Part shown: positions 16,858 through 25,231 of the stretch, piece after piece
Numbering within the stretch: position 1 is the first letter of the stretch
How the letters are laid out: each line of letters starts with the position of its first letter
DNA from: UBA1845 sp002338715
GTDB lineage: Bacteria; Planctomycetota; Phycisphaerae; UBA1845
Direction of reading: 5' to 3'
Length of the DNA: 64,000 nt
Assembly (NCBI GenBank): GCA_035344155.1
Contig: DAORAL010000030.1
Coordinates: 4,894-68,893 of the forward strand
Notes under the pieces: generated by a model
What the model was told of the DNA's origin: nothing
The model's database searches: none
What the model saw: only the letters and a program-made list of their open reading frames with translations
Translations under genes and position numbers: made by a program

Positions 16858-17233
16858 CAAATGTCTCCATCTTTCGTCAATTCGTTGCGGGCCAATCCCC
16901 ATCAGCCCGGTGCGGTTGGGGATGATTCTGCGAATCGATCCTGCCGCCACCAATCAGGCCCCAGTGATTCCAGGCGAGGTCAAACTGCCGCACCGGGTCT
17001 CAACTGGGGATTGCAGGTTATTCGCTCGTTTCTGAAAAGATTCCTGAATCTGGTTTCTGAACCGGCCCTTTTGCGGGTCGTATTCAATTGTGCGACGGGT
17101 ATAATCCTGCTTTGCCTCAGAGATTTTTTCAAGGGACATGGCTTTCGGCAATTTTTGAAAGCGTCGGTGCAGGGCGACTTCGTGCCGGATGTGTCCCTTT
17201 CATCAGTGACAATTCAATTCAAAGGACGCCGCC
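16858..17233. other. Divergent intergenic region protease / Hsp20 genes
   Basis: This 376-bp region holds the promoters of both flanking genes. A TATAAT hexamer at 17100-17105 could be the -10 box for hsp20, with no good -35 at the usual distance. No CIRCE-type inverted repeat (a known heat-shock operator) is present. Frames that cross the region look like shadows. Confidence 0.45.
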
Positions 17234-17695
17234 ATGAGCCTTCCACCGCTAAGCAGAGCCATCCCCCGCAGTCTCGCCAGTTTACAGGACGAAATCGGAC
17301 AGATGCTGGGCCGCATGTGGCACACCGGCATTTCGACCGCCCCGCTCGACGGTCAAAACTGGGCACCGGCGATCGATGTCTACGAGGAGGCCACCGGTTA
17401 TGTGCTGACGGCTGAGGTGCCGGGCTTGAAGGTCGACGACATCGAAGTCACCCACGAAGACGGCGAGTTGGTCATCCGCGGGCAGAAAGCGGCTGACTTC
17501 GACGAAGAGGGTGACCGCGAATACCTAAAAGCCGAGCGCCGCTACGGCAGCTTCGCCCGACGCATCGCGCTGCCGGAACCGATCGTCGTGTCGGCTATCA
17601 CCGCCACGTGCCGAGCCGGTCTGCTGACGGTCCACCTGCCAAAGAAAGAACCAGCCAAACGCGAGAGCGTGACGATTCAGGTGCTGGACGATTGA
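17234..17695 (+). CDS. Hsp20 / alpha-crystallin small heat-shock protein
   Basis: The 153-residue protein has the alpha-crystallin domain from about residue 46: PAIDVYEEATGYVLTAEVPG, then HEDGELVIRGQK, YGSFARRIALPEPI and GLLTVHLPKKEP. The final beta strand with the G-x-L motif (AGLLTV) is intact. Small heat-shock proteins form oligomers and hold unfolding proteins in the cytoplasm without ATP. AAAGGA lies 7 nt before ATG 17234. It appears to be a single gene unit. The N-terminal arm (MSLPPLSRAIPRSLASLQDE) is short, as in many bacterial class A/B forms. Confidence 0.95.
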   Translation: MSLPPLSRAIPRSLASLQDEIGQMLGRMWHTGISTAPLDGQNWAPAIDVYEEATGYVLTAEVPGLKVDDIEVTHEDGELVIRGQKAADFDEEGDREYLKAERRYGSFARRIALPEPIVVSAITATCRAGLLTVHLPKKEPAKRESVTIQVLDD

Positions 17696-18025
17696 AGTGA
17701 ATAACGTCAACTCACCACTGCGCATAGGAATTCGTTGGTCGAGCAATGATCTGTCATCATCTACTATTTAAATGTCGTTCCATGCGTTCTCGAACCGCTT
17801 ACAGCAAGAACCTGGTTTGTCGATGTGGGGCTTTTACCCGAAGCCAGCCCAAAAATATTCAAATCGGAGGTGTGAAAACTGTGGCCTATCCAAAATCCTT
17901 ATATTAGTCTTGCCCAATCATTCGCTCATAAGCATAATAGCAGTGCTAGCAATTTGAAACATAGTGACAGTTGTAGCCCAAGTTGCTGGACTCTAGACTT
18001 GTTTGAAGTGCATGGAGACACCTTG
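17696..18025. other. AT-richer intergenic region after hsp20
   Basis: This 330-bp stretch is visibly lower in G+C than its surroundings (for example around 17760-17780 and 17850-17960). It contains no supported gene and no clear terminator. The frame of the next gene is open back to 17954 but lacks a ribosome site there. Confidence 0.45.
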
Positions 18026-18820
18026 ATGAACAGAACGACGTTTCAGAGTTTTTTGGTTCTTGGGATTTCTCTCAATGTGTCGGTAGCGGTTACACATGCG
18101 CAAAGTGAATCCATGAATTCCATCGAGAATACCCACCGCAAGCTTGCTTCGCAGTTTGCGACCTCGAATTTCGCAATAGACTTACGTGATTCAACAATTG
18201 GGGATCGGGCAGCATTGTTTGCGAAGTCACTGAGGGGGATGGAATTTCAGATGGGCGCAGACATGTTTGACCTACGCCGAGTCGATTGTGTGACTTTTAC
18301 TGAACGATGTCTGGCGTTAGCTTGTGCAGACGATTGGGATCAGTATTACGTTGCCTCGCAGCGCCTTCGGCATGGGGCACCAAGCAATCATTTTCTTGAC
18401 CGCAATTTTTTTACGTTGACCGATTGGGTACCAAACAATGCGTGGCTACTAGATGATATGACGTCAACTCTAGGGTGTCCGGTTACAATGTTCGATTATG
18501 TTGTGAGGCCACGCCAGTTCTTTGAACGTTTAGAGTTCGGCGAAGATGATTCGGCCTTGGGCCGCGAGAAGGCGGCAGCAAAAGCCGCAAGAATCGCATT
18601 GCTGCCCGAAAAGATTACTCACCGAGACCACTACGTCTCTCGGAGTGACTTGGCTCAAATTGAAACCGAGATTCATGCTGGCGACGTGTTGCTTGTTATA
18701 AGAGAACGAAACTTACCCGGGATGGTGCCTTGGTATGACAGCGATCATATGGGGGTTGCAGTAAGAGATAGGTGGGTCGCTGTCCATAGCGCATGCAGTT
18801 CCTCCTCAATCGGTAATTGA
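18026..18820 (+). CDS. DUF1460 (amidase-like, NlpC/P60-related) exported protein, apparently frameshifted near its 3' end
   Basis: From ATG 18026 (GGAG 8 nt upstream) the frame gives 264 residues with a signal peptide (FLVLGISLNVSVAVTHAQ). DUF1460 hallmarks follow: RRVDCVTFTERCLALA with the candidate nucleophile Cys, NHFLDRNFFTLTDWVPNNAW, and SDHMGVAVRDRWVAVHSA with the candidate His. Members are related to cell-wall amidases and peptidases. The frame stops at 18820 just after HSA, while the expected C-terminal strand (SVIESIDQFLEDRPWIVGF) continues in the +1 frame without interruption. A single extra base around 18790-18800, a sequencing error or programmed +1 shifting would explain this. 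The peptidoglycan role is family-based inference. Confidence 0.75.
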   Translation: MNRTTFQSFLVLGISLNVSVAVTHAQSESMNSIENTHRKLASQFATSNFAIDLRDSTIGDRAALFAKSLRGMEFQMGADMFDLRRVDCVTFTERCLALACADDWDQYYVASQRLRHGAPSNHFLDRNFFTLTDWVPNNAWLLDDMTSTLGCPVTMFDYVVRPRQFFERLEFGEDDSALGREKAAAKAARIALLPEKITHRDHYVSRSDLAQIETEIHAGDVLLVIRERNLPGMVPWYDSDHMGVAVRDRWVAVHSACSSSSIGN

Positions 18821-19328
18821 ATCGATCGATCAGTTTCTAGAAGATCGGCCTTGGATTGTCGGATTTAAGATTTTGCGCCCGAAGCTCGATCAAGCGATCG
18901 TTCATCGACATCTATTGCAAATTCTATCTCTCATGCAGACGACAAGAGGGGCCAACGCGTGTCTGCCGACACCTGACGTTATTGATGCAGAAGTAATTTC
19001 TAAACAAGTGTCGCGCGGAACTGATCGGTCAAATGATCGGTCAAATGATTGTACTCTGGTGTCGAGCGAGTCGAGGACCGGTGGGGGTTGTTGCGACACT
19101 TCAATTCAACCGGTTTGCGATTCTCTCTCGGTTACATATAGCAGAAGTTGTGTCGGTTCTTGTGATCGAGGTTTTCGATGTAGCGCCAAAAGCTTTAACA
19201 CAATAGTCACATATGAATTCGTAGAATGCGTGGGCGACTGCACGGGTTGCATTCTGATCGCAGATGGTGGATCGTTCGGACTCGTTCCATCCGCCTGCGA
19301 CTGCGTGAAAAGTTCGGAATCATCATAG
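18783..19328 (+). pseudogene. Frame-shifted continuation of the DUF1460 gene with a cysteine-rich tail
   Basis: In the +1 frame relative to the preceding gene, translation is open from 18783 to the stop at 19326-19328. The first part (SVIESIDQFLEDRPWIVGFK) fits the missing DUF1460 C-terminus. About 150 further residues follow, with 13 cysteines, including GGGCCDTSIQPVC, SCVGSCDRGFRC and VECVGDCTGC. An internal 12-bp direct repeat (19023-19046) encodes DRSN twice. No ribosome site marks an independent start, although ATG 18933 exists. It is either the end of one longer exported protein (about 430 residues) or a decayed region. The Cys-rich tail would suit an oxidising extracytoplasmic site. 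Confidence 0.5.
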
Positions 19329-19397
19329 ATTGAGAAAATTTACCGTGTGAGGCCAAGCGCGAGTAATCAATGTATTAAATACAATGAGGGAGTTGCC

Positions 19398-20423
19398 ATG
19401 TCTCAAAAAGCATGCATGTTCGGATCGTCGTTCGTTTTTTTGGTCGCACTCTTTTTGCCCTTGGAGACGGTTGCAGATGAACTGCATAATCAACAAATTC
19501 AAGCCGCTATTCAGCGAGCCCAGAATAGCATCGGCACAATTCAAATCAGTGAAATCGTGCGCGTCGAACGCAAACTCTCCGATCATGACATAACTCGGGC
19601 GCGTGAGAGATACCTGACCGGAATTGAGACGGCCCGCCAAGATGCCTTGGCCAAACTCGGTGATAATCCGGCTCAAACCGAACTCAATCGCGTGAACAAT
19701 GACTACGACCGTCGAGCTGCACAAGTGGATCAGCACGTAGCGGCATATAGGGCCAATGCGAACTTGCATTTCGAGAGCGTGACTCTTGTCGATTTCAAGT
19801 CCGATCGCGCCCGTGTCGAAATCACCGAACTCCGCGAACTTCCGGAAACGCCACATCCAAAGAATGAGTCTGAACTTGCGTTTCCTATTTCAAAGAGTGG
19901 GGTTCACGTGGAAACGCTCTCAGGATCGCTAAAGCGTCCAGAATTCGCACCGGGCAGCGTCACCAATTCACCTCGAACCCGTTTCAATGGCGATGAGAAA
20001 TGGCTGGCACTGGGCGTCTTTCCGGCTTGGATGGTTGATGAGAATCGCCGGGCAATGCTCACTGAAGCCGACACCAACATTCACAAGCTAACCGTGATCG
20101 ATCCGGGAACACCGCGTCGCGTCGAATCGCCATCAAAAGGGGCGGTGGTCAATTGCGTGAGTCTTCTCGGCAAAGACGACCGTTTGCTTCAATGGGTTAC
20201 CTACAACGCGGAGGGTGACCGATTCCGCACCATCGACTACGGAGACTATCGTCAGGTCGATGGACTCTGGTTTCCGTTTGAGATCACCGATCGGCTCGAT
20301 GTAAACGATGTGGAAGGCTATCGGGTAGAGACGCGGACGATAAGTGAAATTCGCGTCAACGTGCCAGTCGACGAGGCAATGTTTCAGCTTGAGGCGATTG
20401 AGGGAGCATTGCCTGAGAACTGA
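19398..20423 (+). CDS. Secreted protein of unknown function
   Basis: GGGAG lies 6 nt before ATG 19398, giving 341 residues with a signal peptide (FGSSFVFLVALFLPLETVADE). Residues about 35-125 are helical and charged. The C-terminal half is beta-rich, with IDYGDYRQVDGLWFPFEI and VPVDEAMFQL, a pattern like planctomycete LolA-like/outer-membrane lipoprotein-related domains (loose resemblance only). It follows the DUF1460 region by 70 nt on the same strand and shares its somewhat lower G+C. It is convergent with mutS2. No function is assigned. Confidence 0.75.
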   Translation: MSQKACMFGSSFVFLVALFLPLETVADELHNQQIQAAIQRAQNSIGTIQISEIVRVERKLSDHDITRARERYLTGIETARQDALAKLGDNPAQTELNRVNNDYDRRAAQVDQHVAAYRANANLHFESVTLVDFKSDRARVEITELRELPETPHPKNESELAFPISKSGVHVETLSGSLKRPEFAPGSVTNSPRTRFNGDEKWLALGVFPAWMVDENRRAMLTEADTNIHKLTVIDPGTPRRVESPSKGAVVNCVSLLGKDDRLLQWVTYNAEGDRFRTIDYGDYRQVDGLWFPFEITDRLDVNDVEGYRVETRTISEIRVNVPVDEAMFQLEAIEGALPEN

Positions 20424-20452
20424 ACAGCATGAAGTCCTTCGCATTTATTCGT

Positions 20453-22393
20453 TCAAGTTGCCCGCCCAGCCCGATCCGGTTGCAGCAGTTCGGCTAGCGG
20501 CACCTCCATCTCGACGTGGCCGGCCTCTATGACTGCGGTTTGTTTTTGCAGTTGCAAGCGGACGAGTTTGGCTGAGCGTTCGAATTTCTTAACATAAATG
20601 GTGTCGCCGGAGCGGAGCGTTCCCAGCCAGTTGTGCCATTCTTCTTTGGCTTGGCGGGCTTCTTCCATTCTCTTGGTTTCGTTTTGGTAGTGGATGCGTT
20701 GCTGCTCGGCGTCGAGCATCGTTCTGTTGGCTTCGATGCGGGCGCGTTCGGCTTGACGGCGCGAATCGACCGTGGCTTCGATCGCTTTCTTGAACGCGCG
20801 GTGGCGGCCGGTGAGGTACGACTTGGCTTTCTTGACCATGCGCTTCGACATGCCCAGGCGCGAGGCGATGATGATGGCGTTGCTGTTGCCCGGTTCGCCG
20901 ATGCGGAGGCGATAGGTCGGCTTGAGCGTTTGCACGTCGAATTCGACCGAGGCGTTGTCGACACGGTTGTACGAAAACGCGACGGCTTTCAGTGCAGACA
21001 AGTGCGTGTTGAGTACGGCGTGACATTTGATGCGGCAGAGTTCGTCGATGATCGCCTGACCAATCGCAGCCCCTTCGTCCGGATCGGTGCCCGCGCCGAG
21101 TTCATCGAGCAACACGAGCGACTGGGCGTTGATCTGATTGAGCATTCGCAGCATGTTCGACAGGTGCGAGCTGAACGTGCTGAGCGATTGTTCGATGCTC
21201 TGCTCGTCGCCCACGTCGATGTGAATCTGGCGATACACCGGAATGCTCGAACCCTTGCCGGCTGGTATGGGTATGCCGCACTGCGCCATCACCGCGATCA
21301 AACCGATCGTCTTAAGCGTCACGGTCTTGCCGCCGGTGTTCGGTCCGGTGATGACGAGAATGTCGAAGTCGTCGCCGAGTCGAGCGTCGATCGGCACGAC
21401 GTCGGACACGGGCCGGCCTTGGGCTCTGAAAACGTCAATCAGCAGTGGGTGTCGGGCTTGATAGAGCAGAAGCTGCTGATCCTTCGCAACGATCGGGCAG
21501 ATGCAGTCGCGCTGCTTGGCGTAGCGGACTTTGCCGCTGATAAGGTCGAGGATCGCCAGCGCTTCGATCGTGGCTGTGATCGCCGGTTCATTCTTGTGCA
21601 CGACGTATGAAAGCTGCGAAAGGATGCGGATGACTTCCTTATGCTCCTCGTCGATCAGCTGCACGATCTGGTTGTTGGTCTGCACAACTTCGGTCGGTTC
21701 AATGAAGAGCGTCGAGCCGGTGTCGCTGCTGGTGTGAACGATGCCGCGCAGTTGGCTGCGGTACTCGGTCTTCAGCGGCAGGACCGTGCGTTCACCGCGC
21801 TGCGTCGTGTTGGGAAATTGCAGGATGCGGGTGATCTCGGGGTTGCGCAGCATGCGCGCATAGATCTGACCGATCTCACCGCGAAGCGATTCGATCGTTC
21901 GGCGCAGTTCGAGGAGGCGTTTGCTGGCGTCGTCGCGCACTTGACCGCGCTCGTCGATGGTGCGATCGATTTGCTCTGCCAACGGGCTGAAGTCGCCCAC
22001 GCGCTCACCGGCTTTTGCGATGAGTGGATACGCTTCGGCGATCGATTCAAGCCATCGGGTGATCGCGGCAGTCGCTTTGAGCGTTTCGCCAACTTCGTGA
22101 AGTTCGCCCGCATCGAGACCGGCTGGCGTACCCGAAGCCGCAAGCGCCGGGCGGATATCATGCACACCCCCCAAAGGTATCGCCCCTCGGGTTTCGAATG
22201 CATCCTGCATCTGCCGCACTTGATCGAACCAGCGCGTGATGGTTTCCCCCCGTTTGCTGGGCGTGAGGCGACGGGCGAGATCCTTACCAAGCGTGCAGGC
22301 GCAGCAGTTGGCGAGGGATTCTCGGACGTTATCGAACTTCAACTTGTCGAGGGTGTGCTGATCCACTTCAAAACGCGCCCGCTTCAGCGCCAT
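20453..22393 (-). CDS. mutS2: MutS2-family ATPase lacking the C-terminal Smr nuclease domain
   Basis: The protein has 646 residues from ATG 22393; typical MutS2 has about 780. The MutS core is intact: the clamp region with RILQFPNTTQRGERTVLPLK, Walker A ITGPNTGGKTVTLK (about 348-361), STFSSHLSNM and Walker B LVLLDELGAGTDPDEG (about 426-441). The coiled linker and a KOW-like module (GDTIYVKKFERSAKLVRL) follow. It then ends at VPLAELLQPD, where Smr-containing homologues continue with about 100 residues. MutS2 acts in recombination control and, in some bacteria, in rescue of collided ribosomes; loss of Smr removes the nuclease. No frame past the stop encodes an Smr motif, because the convergent gene begins within 30 nt. 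Confidence 0.9.
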   Translation of the reverse strand: MALKRARFEVDQHTLDKLKFDNVRESLANCCACTLGKDLARRLTPSKRGETITRWFDQVRQMQDAFETRGAIPLGGVHDIRPALAASGTPAGLDAGELHEVGETLKATAAITRWLESIAEAYPLIAKAGERVGDFSPLAEQIDRTIDERGQVRDDASKRLLELRRTIESLRGEIGQIYARMLRNPEITRILQFPNTTQRGERTVLPLKTEYRSQLRGIVHTSSDTGSTLFIEPTEVVQTNNQIVQLIDEEHKEVIRILSQLSYVVHKNEPAITATIEALAILDLISGKVRYAKQRDCICPIVAKDQQLLLYQARHPLLIDVFRAQGRPVSDVVPIDARLGDDFDILVITGPNTGGKTVTLKTIGLIAVMAQCGIPIPAGKGSSIPVYRQIHIDVGDEQSIEQSLSTFSSHLSNMLRMLNQINAQSLVLLDELGAGTDPDEGAAIGQAIIDELCRIKCHAVLNTHLSALKAVAFSYNRVDNASVEFDVQTLKPTYRLRIGEPGNSNAIIIASRLGMSKRMVKKAKSYLTGRHRAFKKAIEATVDSRRQAERARIEANRTMLDAEQQRIHYQNETKRMEEARQAKEEWHNWLGTLRSGDTIYVKKFERSAKLVRLQLQKQTAVIEAGHVEMEVPLAELLQPDRAGRAT

Positions 22394-22485
22394 GTCATTA
22401 CAGTGACAGACAAATTCCCATTTTCGCAATCACCAACCGCTTTACCCAAAACCACCATCTTCGAATTCGTCACAAACCCGATTTT

Positions 22486-22516
22486 TTCGAGACGGGGCGA
22501 GGTGGGCAGATATAAT
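22486..22516 (+). promoter_or_regulatory. Possible promoter of the HtrA-like protease gene
   Basis: A consensus TATAAT lies at 22511-22516, about 50 nt before the protease start. The -35 candidate TTCGAG (22486-22491) is weak and 19 bp away. The location in the divergent mutS2/protease gap is appropriate. Confidence 0.35.
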
Positions 22517-22568
22517 ACAAACAACAGGCCCAATTGATAGTCACACGCGACGCCAGAGAGGTTCGCCT

Positions 22569-24026
22569 ATGCCAAACGTCGATTCGCCGAACATCCCCTC
22601 AACTGGACACCGACTCCGTCCCCATCGATTTGCCAAACTCGCGATCGTTGCAGCGCTGCTGTGCCCGGCTGCCCTCGCGATGGCGGACGACCTGTACAGC
22701 ATACCCGATATGAAGAAGCTGGAGCGGACGTTTGAGCGGATCGCGGAGAATGTGCGGCCTTCGGTCGTGAGCATCAGTACAAGGCGGTTGTTCGAGATGC
22801 GGCGGGGCGGTGAGCGGATGGTCCCGCACAGCCAGGGATCCGGTTTGGTCTATCGCTCCAATGGATACATCATCACCAACCATCACGTGATCGAAGGCGC
22901 CGACGAAATCACCGTCGTGGTGTCCGACGGCTCGCGGCGAAATTACGACGCTCATGTTGTTCAGTTTGATCCACGTTCGGATCTCGCGGTCTTGAAGATC
23001 GACGCCCAGAATCTGCGGGTCGCGCCGTTGAGCGATCTCTCGGAAGTGCGGATGGGACAGTGGGTCTTTACGATGGGCAACCCGTTCGGATTGGCCAACG
23101 ACGACGGCAACACATCGGTGTCGTTTGGTACGGTGGGAACGATGGGCCGATCGCTGACCGGTTTGATTTCTTCCGAAAACAACGACCGATATTACGGCAA
23201 CCTCATTCAGACGGATGCCAGCATCAATCCCGGTAACAGTGGCGGACCGCTGTTCGATCTGGAGGGTCGCGTTGTCGGTGTGAATACGGCGATGGTGTCG
23301 GGTTCCGGTGTGGACGAAGGGTTGGGGTTTGCTATTCCGATTTCGTCGCGGACGCGGCGCATTATTTCGGAGTTGGCGGATGGTCGGGTTGTGCGTTACG
23401 GTTTCTTGGGCGTGACGATTGCCGACCCGGATCTGAGTGACGTGCGCAATCGCAACGTACTTCGTGGACGCGGCGCGTTAATCAGGGATTTAACGGGCGA
23501 TGCGTCGGCATCTCCTGCTGCCCGTGCGGGTTTGAAAGTTGGTGATGTCATCACCGAGTTCGACGGTCAGCCGGTGCTCGATTCAGATCATCTGATTCGA
23601 CTCGTTGGAGAAACGCCGATCGGTCGCGACATTGATGTGGTGTACATTCGCAATCGGCAGCAGTTGGCCGCCAAGGTGCAGTTGGCCGAGCGCGTCGAGA
23701 CGGTCCTCGCCCGTCGCTCGTACGGTGTGCCGAATGAAGAATACGAGATGCCGAAGATCGAGTGGCGCGGTGCGATGCTCGTTGAGCCGACGCGTTCGTT
23801 CATCGAAGCCAAGGGCATTTCACCCGGCGATTCGGGGATCTACGTCCTGGAGTGCACGAGCGATTCCAAGTTGCATCGCAGCGGACTTCGCAACGGGGAC
23901 CTGATCGATCGCGTCGACGGCAAGCGGGTTCAGACTTTTCGTGAACTAAGCCAGTTTGAGGCAGAAGCCAGCGGAAAATTCACGCTGGAACTCCGCAATG
24001 GCAAGAAGATCACGATCCGCAAGTAG
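22569..24026 (+). CDS. HtrA/DegP-like (S1C) periplasmic serine protease with two PDZ domains
   Basis: The protein has 485 residues with a signal peptide ending about residue 39 (AALAMADD). Triad residues are His 106 (ITNHHVIEG), Asp 138 (RSDLAVLKI) and Ser 224 (NPGNSGGPLFD). A first PDZ domain covers about 285-370 (SPAARAGLKVGDVITEFDGQ) and a second, more divergent one about 400-485 (SKLHRSGLRNGDLIDRVDGK). Proteases of this type degrade or refold damaged exported proteins. GAGAGG lies 7 nt before ATG 22569. It is divergent from mutS2 and transcribed alone or with the next membrane protein gene. Which HtrA paralogue it represents is not decided. Confidence 0.93.
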   Translation: MPNVDSPNIPSTGHRLRPHRFAKLAIVAALLCPAALAMADDLYSIPDMKKLERTFERIAENVRPSVVSISTRRLFEMRRGGERMVPHSQGSGLVYRSNGYIITNHHVIEGADEITVVVSDGSRRNYDAHVVQFDPRSDLAVLKIDAQNLRVAPLSDLSEVRMGQWVFTMGNPFGLANDDGNTSVSFGTVGTMGRSLTGLISSENNDRYYGNLIQTDASINPGNSGGPLFDLEGRVVGVNTAMVSGSGVDEGLGFAIPISSRTRRIISELADGRVVRYGFLGVTIADPDLSDVRNRNVLRGRGALIRDLTGDASASPAARAGLKVGDVITEFDGQPVLDSDHLIRLVGETPIGRDIDVVYIRNRQQLAAKVQLAERVETVLARRSYGVPNEEYEMPKIEWRGAMLVEPTRSFIEAKGISPGDSGIYVLECTSDSKLHRSGLRNGDLIDRVDGKRVQTFRELSQFEAEASGKFTLELRNGKKITIRK

Positions 24027-24351
24027 GTCTTGCCACAACACCACGCTTACAATTGGACGGTCGTCATCTCGCAATTGACGCGTTTTCCTGCAACCCCGCG
24101 ATCATTCGATCGTATGTGCCTTTCGAGGGGCTGGTGCGCCCGGACGCAATTGGCGATTCCGCCAGCATGCCCACCGACCCTGTTTTCAGTGTTGCCGATC
24201 ACCCTGCGGATGGGCCGTTTGAAATGCGGCTTCAAGTCTATATGGTTTGGGCTTGGATCGATTGGCGTCACGGTCGATTTAATGGTTGGATTCGCTTCGA
24301 TCCGTTGAGGGGCGGGTTGGCACAGGTTTCGGTTGCGGTTTGGGAACTCGG
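24027..24351. other. Gap between the protease gene and the following membrane-protein gene
   Basis: This 325-bp region has no terminator-like hairpin and no gene I can support. Two plus-strand frames cross it. One is the upstream extension of the next gene to 24286; the other is an open frame from 24053 that overlaps the next gene out of frame and looks like a shadow. Confidence 0.4.
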
Positions 24352-25215
24352 ATGGATACGGGGCGGCAATTCGTCATCAATACGATTTACGTCGCGGGTG
24401 ACGATGACGTCAGACCCTCGAGGGGGCTGCGCGGCGTGGCGCTGGTCACCTTGCTCGTGTCGTTCGCATGGTTGTATGTCACCTGGGCACCGATGTATCG
24501 CTGGACCCAGAAGTCACTGATGTTTGGCGAATTGCACATCGCCAGCAGCATGATGAACCTTCAGCCGATTGAACCGATCCAATCCACCACCGAGGAAAAA
24601 GGCGACGACAAACCAAAGAAACCCATGTCGCGCGCCGAGCGCAAGAAAATGAACGCCGAGAAGCGCGCGAAAATCCGGAAAGCACAAGCCGAGCGGAAAG
24701 CCCGCGCCGAAGAGCGCAGACAAGCCGCGAAGAATGCGCAGGTTGTGTTGGCGGCAGCCGCTGGCGGTTGGCTTGCGGTGGCGACGCTGACCGGTTTCCT
24801 GCTGACAATTGCAGGTTGCTCGGGACTGAGTTCGAAGGGACGACTGCGGCACATCGGCGTGTATCTACTGCCGATCAGCGTGATCGCGTGTGGCATCATC
24901 GGGTGGTACGTACAGAAAAAGTATTCCTGGTACGAGACGTTGCTTCCGCCGTGGGTCAAGCCGGTGACCATTGGATTGGGGATGGCCGCCTTCGGTTCGA
25001 TCGGGTTCATGCTCAATCGACACGGGCGGGGCATGCATTCGCTCGCTGCGTTGGGCGTGATCGTGTCTGCTTTGCTCAGTATGGCCGCCATCTGGGTCAC
25101 GGTCCGCTGGGGACAAATGCCTTCAGAACACGTCAACGCGGCGCTCTATACGAAGATATTTGTTGTACAATCCGCCTACGGGTGGTTGCTGCTGCTGGCT
25201 ATCCGATTCACCTGA
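24352..25215 (+). CDS. Polytopic membrane protein with a lysine/arginine-rich loop
   Basis: Started at ATG 24352, the protein has 287 residues; the frame is open to 24286. One hydrophobic segment near residues 30-45 (LVTLLVSFAWLYVTWA) is followed by a strongly basic, coiled-coil-like stretch (about 80-125: KKMNAEKRAKIRKAQAERKA). Four to five further membrane segments fill the C-terminal half (VLAAAAGGWLAVATLTGFLL, IGVYLLPISVIACGIIGWY and others). I recognise no family. The basic loop probably faces the cytoplasm. It precedes tyrA by 16 nt, so the two are likely co-transcribed, without an obvious functional link. Confidence 0.7.
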   Translation: MDTGRQFVINTIYVAGDDDVRPSRGLRGVALVTLLVSFAWLYVTWAPMYRWTQKSLMFGELHIASSMMNLQPIEPIQSTTEEKGDDKPKKPMSRAERKKMNAEKRAKIRKAQAERKARAEERRQAAKNAQVVLAAAAGGWLAVATLTGFLLTIAGCSGLSSKGRLRHIGVYLLPISVIACGIIGWYVQKKYSWYETLLPPWVKPVTIGLGMAAFGSIGFMLNRHGRGMHSLAALGVIVSALLSMAAIWVTVRWGQMPSEHVNAALYTKIFVVQSAYGWLLLLAIRFT

Positions 25216-25231
25216 TCGCTTAGAGAACGCC

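Noticed and set aside
24053..24520. 155-codon plus-strand frame before the membrane-protein gene
   Set aside because: It overlaps the membrane-protein gene out of frame, lacks a ribosome site, and its second half has the Ser/Arg/Cys-rich composition of a shadow.
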